Assembly: GCA_951394405.1 (NCBI GenBank)
Contig: OX596334.1
Span: 1,426,001 to 1,490,000, forward strand
From: Coprinellus micaceus
Taxonomy: Eukaryota; Basidiomycota; Agaricomycetes; Agaricales; Psathyrellaceae
DNA length: 64,000 nucleotides
Direction of reading: 5' to 3'
Part shown: piece after piece, positions 55,491-64,000 of the stretch
Numbering within the stretch: the first letter of the stretch is position 1
How the letters are laid out: each line of letters starts with the position of its first letter
Translations under genes and position numbers: made by a program
The notes under the pieces: model-generated
Told to the model about the DNA's origin: nothing
The model's database searches: none
The model's input: the letters and a program-made list of their open reading frames with translations, nothing else

Positions 55491-57689
55491 TCATGGCTCG
55501 AGCTCAAATGACTTAGTGAGTTGGGCAGCATATTGATCCCGTGCAGACTGATCCCAAGAATACTCCTCGTTATCTGTTTCAACGACTCGAAGTTGGATGT
55601 CAAGAGGCTCAATGGTGAATCCTGGGGCCTTAGGTTTCTTCGCATAACTTTCTTTCGCGTCCCGATCCAACCTGCTCTCCGCATTCGACACATGGAAATT
55701 CGCTAAGACAAACACCCGGAACTCGCCGAAAACAGCAGTGAAAACCACCAGTTTCGTATCGAGCCCATTCTTTGACTTCCGAGCGATGGCGTGTGGCCTT
55801 GCATTGTCGAAGATCTTGCCACCTTTATGAGTCAGCTTGAACACGTTTTCGAGGGAAACCTTCAATGCGCTGAGGGGAAGGTTGCCGGTGTTGACCCAAA
55901 TGACATAATCCTGCTCAGCTGTGAAGTCCGGCGCGACTGCGAGAGCTTCATCCAGAAAGGCTTCTCCCAGTTGTAGGAGCTGCATTCGCGTTTGGTGGGA
56001 CACCCATGCGTCGCGCAACTCCAGGTCTTGGAGGGAGCAGTCAGCTTGCAGTCAGCTTCATTGATGAGTATTCTGGAGGAATATGAGGGGCATACCTATC
56101 CGGTATCGCCGATCCTCTGCGCACTCCAGTTGGTGAAGCGTCTCCCAGTCTTGACGCTGGCACCGCAAAGAGCAATATATGGTGACATGGCACCGTTCGC
56201 ACTGTCTGCTGTTGATGGTCCAATTGGTATCTCGGTGTAATCGTGCTGAAGTCCCGGCGAAGAGGTTAAGACAAGAGGTCGAAACTATGGGGTAAGGAGG
56301 TGATGACCGCACCTGTATATTGTCGCACCAGCTCACTTCTGAAGTTGAGGGCACTGAGTTGGATTGCTCCAATAGTTCGTAGCCGGATAGGAAAGTATTC
56401 CATGTCCGCCGAAGCCGCCTGTCACCGTGCGAGGCAGCACCTCGGATGATTGGCGCAGGGATGGTATTCAGACCGTCACGTCGAATGGCCTTGGAGACCT
56501 TTGGGTGCCAGCAGAGGGGATACAAATCGATCAGCATGTAGGTAGCCCTCGGCACCTTCGGAAGCGGGTCGATCGACATGTCGGGCACAGGGGATGTAGA
56601 GATGTCATGGCAAAGGATGTTCAGATACCCCTTGTCGAGCACGTCTGGTAGGACTTGAGCGATCTCATAGGGAACGAGCTCACTGTCGATATGAAGTTTG
56701 GATATCACTTCGACTGCGAATGAAGTGTCACCAGGATCCGAGATCGCCATCGACAAAATCATTCCCAGTTCTACAACAATCGAGTGAAAGTGGCACTCGG
56801 CAAGGGCACTGCGAAAATCTGGGGTATGGCGAGAGAGGAGAACCACAACCTCAGCGAGGTTAAGGAAATGGTTCTGAGTGGCACAGGCTGCTTGTCGGTC
56901 ATCCCTATGCACACCTCCCCACATCTGGCAGTGACGGACACATGCCATCGCCAGGCGTTTGAGCCATCTCCCTCTGCCTTGATTGATCGCCGAAACCATG
57001 ATCGGGGAGAAGTTATCCGAGTCAGCACAGTGGAGAAACAGGGCCACGACGGGAAGGATTCGTAGGGAGTAATAATCCGCCGAGTGACATGGTGGTCCTT
57101 CTTTTTGCACCGTACCTCCCACGTAGAATGCCAAAGAGAGATCAACAAGCCTGTCCATCGGAAGGAGTGGCTCGTACAAGAGCTTGTTGCCGACAATGAT
57201 GAGCGTGTCGGCGATTACAGCGCCAATTGAAATCGCCTGGTCGTTTGGTGTGTTGTATGAGCGGAGGGCGTACGCCTCTATCCAACCTAGAATGCTGTCA
57301 ATATCGCGGAGGAGCAGCTGGTACGCCTGGTCCTGGTATTCTCCCTGTAAGTGGTACCTAATGACTTTGCACCCCGAAACAAGGGTGTGGAGGCTGGCAA
57401 ATGCTCGATGGTTGACGGAGAGGCCTTCTTCGTTTGCCGTTCGATTGCTGCGGTGGTGTTGGATATCTTCCGCCTTCAAATGATTTAAGAGTGCGGAGAT
57501 AACCAGCAAGCAGTTGGCTCCACTGTCTGGCCACGTTCTCTCAAGCAACGTAATGTGCTCGACGGAGCCCTGTTCCACCTTGAATAGCAGCTGGAAGATG
57601 CACACAGTCAAGGGACAATTGGGAGAAGTTCAATGACCTAGACGTACCGCACCGAATCCCTCATCTGTAATTCTGTTTCTTCTAGACAT
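55491..57689 (-). CDS. MYND zinc-finger protein 6
   Basis: Exon 1 is MSRRNRITDEGFGA (from 57689) with a GTACGT donor. Exon 2 starts LLFKVEQGSVEHITLLERTW and ends SEVSWCDNIQV at the shared boundary. The finger exon reads CERCHVTIYCSLRCQ and QDWETLHQLEC with YRI at its end. The final exon (ELRDAWVSHQTRMQLLQLGE to QLTKSFELEP) stops at 55491. The ELRDAWVSH motif corresponds to LNGAWISH in gene 5. About 620 residues. Same family and orientation as gene 5 directly downstream, a tandem pair. Role unknown. Confidence 0.84.
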
Positions 57690-58303
57690 TCTCTAGGCAG
57701 TGCCCGTTTTGTATGAAAAACTTGGAGATTCGGAGGCTAGAGCCGCGATGAGGGTGCACATTCAAAACGGATACTGTATCGGTACTTGCCAGTGCGAGGA
57801 CTGGCGAGTCAGCCACAGTCACGGGCTGCTTTGACCGGCTACAAAGCACCGATCTGTTCCAACAACATTGGAGTTGGTCAACTTGGTCCGCGACTTTGGG
57901 GCATTCTGTTCCGTGCAGAGACGCGCCAGTAGAGCATGCGGGGTGGTCGGTGAATGGTAAGGATGGAGAGAGAAAACCCGGGCATAGCCACCGGTGACTT
58001 TCTTTTGTTTGGCTGCTGCTTGGATATACTTGGGCGCTTGCTAACTCGGAAGGGATGGCTCAAGCGCTCAAGGACGGCTACTGAATGTAGGCCATAAATG
58101 TTACATCTCACTCGGTGGTTTTCTAATTGTCCGTTTATCTACCGAATATTTAGGCTCAAGTCAAAAAACGGCAAAGTCACTAACAACTCAGTCCGTGAGC
58201 ACTACACTTCGCCACAAGCCCAGAAACTTGACGACTTCTGCAGGTAGAGTATGGGTTATTGTCCGATCGCTACGGTCCTGAACCACTGGACAGTTGCTCC
58301 ACC
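57690..58303. other. intergenic
   Basis: About 610 bases between two minus-strand genes, promoter of MYND gene 6. No feature recognised. Confidence 0.5.
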
Positions 58304-60265
58304 TCACCGTCTCACCACTTCAATCGGAAAGCCGTAGTTCTTCCTCCAAGCCGCGTACTTCTCTACCTCGTCAACAGCAGACCCATGACTAGCGGCCTTT
58401 GGTTCTGCTTCTGCTACGCCACCCGTGAACTCCGTCTCGTCTGGACCGATGTCCAGCACAATGCGTTTCAAGTTTGGCAAGACAGCCGTGTTGAGCGAAT
58501 GGAACCACCCGCCTACCGCAACTTTCCGCTGCATCGGAGGAATGGTGGATGAGGGAACCAAGAGAAACAGGCCTTTAAGAACAGTAGACGAGCCCTTGTC
58601 CAACTTCAGGACGTTGATCTGGGGCATCCGCGATAATAGGGATGGGAGAGCTGAGGCAACATGTCCTACAGAGGGGTGGGAGGATGGGTAGGCTTCTAAG
58701 TGGACCCTGACATAGCTCGGCCTCCATATTACGTCGGAGGTGAGCTCGAATATGTGGTTAACGTCAGCGATGGCGGCGTTATGAAACATTACGTTGAGCG
58801 GGGGGAACCTGGGGCGCGTCCTCGCATGGATGTCAAGGTATTCGAGTACGGGGCTCGAACCCTGTTCGCCGTTCCAAGGGAGAGTGAGGTCGGGGTGCTG
58901 GACGGTCCCAAATGTAAGCTGGCACCCGTTCGTTGTGGGTCGGACGCCAATCTCGATTTGGGGCGTGTCAGCGGAGGTGAGGGTCGTCACTGCTGTCAAC
59001 CCCCCTACATGCTGTAGTATCAGTCTTCGACACGCGTCCATGATGAATTGAACATCCCTTGACCGTCCTTCAAACGTCGAAGTCGACGGGAACCCCAGCT
59101 CTAGACCGCACATATCCGGAATCCGGAGGTGCTGCATGAGCTTGACCTGCCCGCATACCCCTTTCCAGTCTTCACTCTGGAGGGATAGCATTCGTAACTG
59201 GGGGAGCCAAAGATCGAGGAGGGGTGGGGCATTCGCAACTATTCGGGTGGCGTTGTGGAGTGCGAGCAGCTTGAGGTGAGGCATGTTCTGCAGAATGCCA
59301 TGCCACTCCGCTTGCGATGGACGGGAGACCTTGGAAACGTTGAATACCCGGAACTCGGTGAGGGCGCCGAAAAATGCTGCGTCTTGGAGGGGCTGAACTG
59401 TACGGACGTCCCGAATGGACAGTTTGCGCAGAGTGAGCGAGAGTACTTGCAGGTTCCATAACGGCGACGTAAACTCTCCCGCGTATCTGAGCACTGTGAC
59501 TAGTGGCTGATCGGTAGACGAGAATACCCAGCCCTGCCTAGCACGGAGCTGGTGCGCGAGGGGGAACTCGACGTTCCATTCGCGAATACGACGCGATTCG
59601 ACTTGGAGGAGATCGAGAACGGCGATGTCGCGTTGCTCAGCGATGCGAAAGGGTGCTGCACGGTGTCCGACGTCGATCGGGTGTGGGCGCGAAAGCGGAA
59701 GTAGGTCGGCGATAACTTCGGGTGGTTGCCATTGAAAGTCAACAGCGTTTGGCCATAGGATGCGACAGTCGCGTGCGGCGAGGCGCCATTGTTGGCAGAC
59801 CTGCGCGCATGAGAGGATGGTGACGCGAAGGGTAGTTTTCTCGTCGAGGTCGATGTCGGATGAACTCGGTTCCAACGCGAATGTGAAGATTATGTGCAGT
59901 AGCTCGGAGGGGAGGAAGAATGTTTGAACAATCTCAGGGTGAGGCGCGGAGGGTGTTACAGTGGAGTTCCGTGGTTGTGTTCTCCGCCGCGTTGGGCGGG
60001 AAGTGAGGGTTTGAATGGGAAGAAACTCGGGAGGTGGAGGGGGCTGGGGGGTGGGGAGAAATGCGAGAGGTGGCGGTTTTGGGAGTAGAAATTCTGGAGG
60101 TGGCGGTTTAGCAGGAGCTGAGAGAACATCGGGCTCCTTGCGTGCTTTCCGAGCTCGTGGTCTGCAGGTTAGACGCTGGATCGCGAGAAAGGCGAATTGC
60201 GAAGAGAGGATAGGGACCCCATTCGAATGGGTTGGGAGAACCATTCCTGCAAGATGGGTGTTCAA
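58304..60265 (-). CDS. F-box/LRR protein, paralog A (653 aa)
   Basis: A Pro-rich N-terminal region (PPPPEFLLPKPPPLAFLP repeats) precedes the F-box at about residues 118-175: FFLPSELLHIIFTFALEP, then the conserved VTILSCAQVCQQWRLAARDC and LWPNAVDF. Leucine-rich substrate-binding repeats follow. It is clearly paralogous to the gene at 61397-63256 (shared ADLLPLSRPHPIDVGHR/EDLLRLSRPHPITVGHR, RRIREWNVE, KRIVLDIGPDE/RYIAIESP). Single uninterrupted exon; a short upstream exon as in the paralog is possible. Likely ubiquitin-ligase adaptor, substrate unknown. Confidence 0.8.
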   Translation of the reverse strand: MNTHLAGMVLPTHSNGVPILSSQFAFLAIQRLTCRPRARKARKEPDVLSAPAKPPPPEFLLPKPPPLAFLPTPQPPPPPEFLPIQTLTSRPTRRRTQPRNSTVTPSAPHPEIVQTFFLPSELLHIIFTFALEPSSSDIDLDEKTTLRVTILSCAQVCQQWRLAARDCRILWPNAVDFQWQPPEVIADLLPLSRPHPIDVGHRAAPFRIAEQRDIAVLDLLQVESRRIREWNVEFPLAHQLRARQGWVFSSTDQPLVTVLRYAGEFTSPLWNLQVLSLTLRKLSIRDVRTVQPLQDAAFFGALTEFRVFNVSKVSRPSQAEWHGILQNMPHLKLLALHNATRIVANAPPLLDLWLPQLRMLSLQSEDWKGVCGQVKLMQHLRIPDMCGLELGFPSTSTFEGRSRDVQFIMDACRRLILQHVGGLTAVTTLTSADTPQIEIGVRPTTNGCQLTFGTVQHPDLTLPWNGEQGSSPVLEYLDIHARTRPRFPPLNVMFHNAAIADVNHIFELTSDVIWRPSYVRVHLEAYPSSHPSVGHVASALPSLLSRMPQINVLKLDKGSSTVLKGLFLLVPSSTIPPMQRKVAVGGWFHSLNTAVLPNLKRIVLDIGPDETEFTGGVAEAEPKAASHGSAVDEVEKYAAWRKNYGFPIEVVRR

Positions 60266-60849
60266 AGCAAGCTTGACACAGACGTGTCAGTTTGGTCCGT
60301 TGAGCATGCCGTACAGACGCGTCCAAGCTCCCGAATCGAGTTCCGCCTCGAGGTGTCATGACTGTCGCGTTGGCAACGGGACCTGGTAGCGCCCGCTTGT
60401 CATTAAATCGGAAAGTCCGGCGACTTGCAGGCACATCTACCACCTTCTCTTAACGAAGAGGCGTGGCTCATATTCCTGTCCGGGTTATCCCAGGTGCTGA
60501 GAGGGTTGGCTCGACTGGATTAGCAGAGTCGAAAGGCGGCAGCTGGCAGACATAACAGTGTCCGATGGTTCGCTCCAGTCGTTGACAGTGAGTGACATGA
60601 ATCAGACTTCGAGAAAGGTGGAATGGTGTGAGTTCAACAAGTGGAGCGTCCAACAGTGTTCTGCGGCCTTCAGTTGTTCAAGTTCCGCTTCCTCCCACGC
60701 CCCTATTCTGGGCACAGCCACTCAGCGCTTACGGGCGTGGGCACCGTGACGTCAAAAGTACCCGTTTCTCGCTGGCAAATTGAATCGAGCGCGTTGATTC
60801 TTGTCCACAACCTTCACCGTCGTCCATATCTCCTCCGCTCGTTTGGAAC
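60266..60849. other. divergent intergenic
   Basis: About 580 bases between the F-box gene and the small plus-strand gene, presumably both promoters. No motif singled out. Confidence 0.5.
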
Positions 60850-61259
60850 ATGAGCCTAGTCTCAATGTTTCGGGTGTGTCAGAACTCACTGAAGTTACCT
60901 TCCGATCCTCTCCGCCGCTTTCTAGCAACGTCTGCGCCCCGAACTATTGATTCATCGAGGAGTTCCGCGTCGAATGGCACACAAGCCCGCCCTTCTGGCG
61001 ACACACGTCCCAAAACTCCCATAAATGGTGTGCCAGAAGACGCGTCCAAGCATCCATCAAAACCCATGACGATGGCAGAGAGGGATGCTCGAATGAAGGA
61101 AATATTGGATGACCGGAGCGGGGATGGAGGAGTGGCAGGTCTCGAGCTGGAGGATGGACAACCGGTCGCTATGAAACGAGGAGGTAAGCCTGACAAACTC
61201 ACGCCTGGTTATAGCTAAAATTATCATTAGTGAGAGATAACATGTTCCGTCTAATCTGA
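60850..61259 (+). CDS. small protein with probable mitochondrial presequence
   Basis: Two exons, 60850-61183 and 61231-61259. The intron GTAAGC to TAG replaces the read-through end (KPDKLTPGYS) with MKRGVRDNMFRLI, a compact charged/hydrophobic C-terminus I believe is conserved in fungal homologs. The N-terminus MSLVSMFRVCQNSLKLPSDP then LRRFLATSAPR has the Arg/Ser/Leu composition and RFLATSA cleavage-like motif of a mitochondrial presequence. The middle is polar and probably disordered; MAERDARMKEILDDRSGDG may be helical. About 120 residues. I do not know the function. Confidence 0.65.
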
Positions 61260-61396
61260 CAGGGTCTATTTGTGGTAGAATGGTGTAGGTCCTAAATCAT
61301 AAGGTCGTAATCGTCATAGAACTCGAACTCTGAAATGGTGGGCCATCGACCATCCCAAGGTCAGGCTGCCAGCAACCTCGCTTGCTCGAGAAACCA

Positions 61397-63256
61397 TCAT
61401 AAAGGGATCGCAACTATGCCCCGTCGCTTCCACTTCCCACTCGTTGAACCACCTCTCTCTTCCCCTCCTACCGCCCCACACCTCAACGCGTGGACAGGCC
61501 TACCCGCCCTTGCCCTCCATCCTACATACTGCCTCACAATGGAGCGTGTGGCCACTCCAGACATATCGTGATAGGATTCCATCTCCGAGGTTGGCGACTC
61601 GATCGCAATATAGCGCAAGTTCGGGAGGGTGGGTATGGGCGCCCCACCGTTCTCGCAGAGACGCCCTTGGAGCGTGGGCAAGACGGCTACCAAGGCACCT
61701 TCATCCAACGTTACAGTCTCCACCTCGTTCATCCGGGCCAGCACGCTCGGGATCACATTGAGGATTGGATAGACGTCCAGGGACTGGCATAATCGGGGCT
61801 CGACGGCGATACGCAAGCTCTTCGCAGTAGGGAACAGGTGGTTGTTCAGAATGCAGGCGTTGATGATGTCTTGAGTGGTGGGATTGCGAATGGTGATGCT
61901 GAGTGGTGGATGCCGAGATGATTGAGAAGACGCAGAGATTGGTGTTTGGAAGTAGTCGTCGAGATACTCGTTAACCCCACTCGTTCCTCTGTCACCGTTC
62001 CAATCGAGGGTCCTCTGGTGGTCATGAACTGTCCCGAGGGAAAACTGGAACCCGGATGGGTGCGCCTTCAGCGCCATCTCGAGTCGCGGAGATACGGGGG
62101 CCCCTGGGTGAAGTGGAAGGTGGAGGACAGAGACGGCGCTTAGAATTCCCATGACATTGTGTAAGGTGGGGCCATCGTCCGGGAAGTTCGTGGCGGAAGG
62201 AAGGGTCAGGTCGAGCCCACAGTCGTCTGGTTTCCGGAGGGAGAGGGTGCCCAGGAGGTTTAAAATTTGGGAGGTGGACACCCAGTTCGATTCTGCCACC
62301 GACATGAGTCTTAGGTGCGCCAGCTCGACAGGTTCGGCTGGTAGTAATGCGTGGGCTGGATAATGGTAGGAACCTGGCTCTATTGCATCTGTGAAGCTGA
62401 GGAATTGAAGGCGGGGCATACCCCGCAATAGGGCGAACCAATCCAGGAGGAGGTACTTGGCAGAAGGGGATTTGGCGCCAGAGACGGAGAGCTCTGTGAG
62501 GTTGGAAAGGTTTATCCTTGGCGACAGGATGAGGTTTGTTTCAGCGAGACAAAGCCTCCTCAGGGAGGGTCCCAGGTCACGCAGAGCATCCGAGGGTGCA
62601 ACAATTCTGCCTGTTAGGCGGAGCGTGTGGGCGGGGTGCGGATCCGAGGCACCAGGGACACCGAAAACCCAACGGCAGCAGTCAAGAGAGAGATAGTCCT
62701 CGAGGACATCGATGTTCCACTCCTGAATCCGGTGGTGGTCTTCCTTGAGTAGGTACAGAACGGCAAAGTCCCTGGCCCGACCGACTCGGAAGGGAGCTAG
62801 GCGATGGCCGACCGTGATCGGGTGGGGTCTGGAGAGTCGCAGGAGGTCTTCGACGACGTGGGGCGAGTGGGTCCGGAAGTCGACTGCATGAGCCCAGAGC
62901 AGGCTGTAGCCACGCGCGGCGTAGCGCCATAGTTGGCAAACTTGGGCACAGGCCAAGATGGTCGAGCGAAGACGGATATTCTCGGCCAAGTCTATGTCGG
63001 AATTGCTTGAAAACATGGACATGGCTTGGGAGAAGATGATTTGAAGGACCTCGGAAGGGAGAGTGGGAGAACGCCGGGGTCGTGTCGCTTTGGAACTGGA
63101 GAACGTGGGGGTCAGCGAACTCCGCGAGGCTCTATACTGCAAAGCTCACCTGGATGGGGCACACCGGCGCTTGGAACGGAGCTTAAGGAGTCGTGGCGAA
63201 AGAGTCGAAAGTTCAGGAAAGAGGTTGTCAACAACCCATTGGGGAATAGAAGGCAT
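61397..63256 (-). CDS. F-box/LRR protein, paralog B
   Basis: Exon 1 (63256-63150) encodes MPSIPQWVVDNLFPELSTLS and RRCAPS, and a GTGAGC intron joins it in phase to SKATRPRRSPTLPSEVLQII. The F-box region PTLPSEVLQIIFSQAMSMF and LACAQVCQLWRYAARGYSLL is followed by leucine-rich repeats; shared blocks with paralog A confirm gene duplication. The open frame upstream of the acceptor (MQYRASRSSLTPTF) is intron sequence under this model. It ends at 61397 with a basic tail (GKWKRRGIVAIPL). Likely substrate receptor of an SCF ubiquitin ligase. The two paralogs share one direction with the small mitochondrial gene between them on the other strand. Confidence 0.8.
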
Positions 63257-64000
63257 AACTCTTAGAGAAGGCGTAAAGTGAAAGGGTGGGGAACTGCGCA
63301 GCAGTGTCTGAAGCTCTCGACAGTTCAGGCATGGTATTTAACCAACCTCGCGCTTCGAAACGTATACCCATTTGAGCGAAGTCAACACCAATTAGTGTAT
63401 GCAGCAATTAGCGTCGTGTTGGAAACGCGACGCAGGGTCGACCGTTGAAGCTTGAAGCTTTGGTCGTCGTTGTGGGTGCCAGTGTTGCTGTGTACCGCCA
63501 TCGGCAAAGAGGTTGACTCGGATCACCAGGCCCTTAGCTCAAGGCCAACTTGTTCGCCCCCTTGCCATGGAAGCGATGGATTTCTGACATACAGTACTAT
63601 GCCCCTCCGCCGAGGCAGACATCGAGTATATTCGTCGGGCTGGCTTCGAGACCATTTCGCTTCGGAGCTGGGGAATGGCCTTAGGCCCTTAGATGAGAGA
63701 ACTTACTCACTTTAAAGTTCGCGAACACGACGGTACGTTGCTTAGAGACCTTCCCGAGACGATTAACAGCTGTGTCGCGTCGCCCTGCCAAGAACCCTGC
63801 AGTTACTCGGAAACGCTGGTAGCGAGTTCCGTCGAAATTGGGATATTCCTACCACTTTATCGTACCACTTCTACAGAGCCGAATAGAAAGCTCAGGGTCA
63901 GGAAATCGGGACGCCTGGTTGCCCTGGTCGCGTCTCAACAGCTTGGCTGTTGCCCAGGCGCGACTTGGAGCCTGGCAGGAGGTGTTGGATGTGGATCAAA
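63257..64000. other. right-edge sequence without recognised gene
   Basis: Open frames here (for example 63452-63715) have no recognisable domain. The sequence may be promoter of the F-box gene plus part of a gene beyond the window. Confidence 0.4.

Noticed and set aside
1..64000. Biosynthetic gene cluster centred on the tyrosinases
   Set aside because: No polyketide synthase, peptide synthetase, terpene cyclase, P450 or dedicated transporter is present; tyrosinase neighbours are SYS1, MYND and housekeeping genes.
63900..64000. Possible short inverted repeat around CAACAGCTTGGCTGTTG at the right edge
   Set aside because: Only a small imperfect hairpin; no target duplication or partner terminus within the window.

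Overview
The window looks like nuclear DNA of a filamentous basidiomycete, probably an agaricomycete. Genes are interrupted by many 45-70 nt GT-AG introns with CTAAC/CTGAC-like branch points. The gene content fits: a DUF6533-type seven-helix membrane protein, F-box/LRR proteins, type-3 copper tyrosinases and a large family of MYND zinc-finger proteins. No rRNA, tRNA, CRISPR or bacterial operon structure was seen. The species cannot be named from sequence alone.

Layout. 0-2.4 kb: a MYND gene running off the left edge, then a 575-bp non-autonomous hAT-like element with an 8-bp target duplication. 2.7-5.8 kb: mitochondrial Hsp78/ClpB chaperone. 6.1-13 kb: an F-box/LRR protein, deoxyribose-phosphate aldolase, a DUF6533 membrane protein and an ER thioredoxin-fold protein ending in KDEL. 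13.5-18.9 kb: two tandem MYND genes. 19.3-23.0 kb: a SYS1 pseudogene converging on tyrosinase A. 24.3-30.6 kb: one very large low-complexity protein, possibly ETT1/Nro1-like in its C-terminal part. 30.6-36.3 kb: gene-poor. 36.3-39.5 kb: a MYND gene with a damaged finger and a detached exon. 40.0-44.1 kb: tyrosinase B converging on an intact SYS1. This block is the inverted copy of the 19.3-23.0 kb block. 44.4-51.0 kb: a membrane dipeptidyl aminopeptidase, a small secreted protein and an F-box protein. 51.3-57.7 kb: three more MYND genes. 58.3-63.3 kb: two paralogous F-box/LRR genes around a small, probably mitochondrial, protein gene.

Functional reading. The conserved genes (HSP78, DERA, SYS1, dipeptidyl aminopeptidase, KDEL protein) are housekeeping and secretory-pathway genes. 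Among them lie multiplying families: seven MYND proteins, four F-box proteins and two tyrosinases. The clearest evolutionary event is a roughly 3.8-kb inverted duplication of tyrosinase plus SYS1. Both tyrosinases kept their promoter TATA box and all copper ligands, while one SYS1 copy decayed. Several splice features are unusual: a GC-AG intron in the aldolase, a 10-nt microexon and an unresolved 2-nt phase gap in the DUF6533 gene, and an apparent 20-nt intron in one MYND gene. I did not find a convincing new multi-gene defence or biosynthetic system. The MYND array and the inverted tyrosinase-SYS1 duplication are the most distinctive structures.
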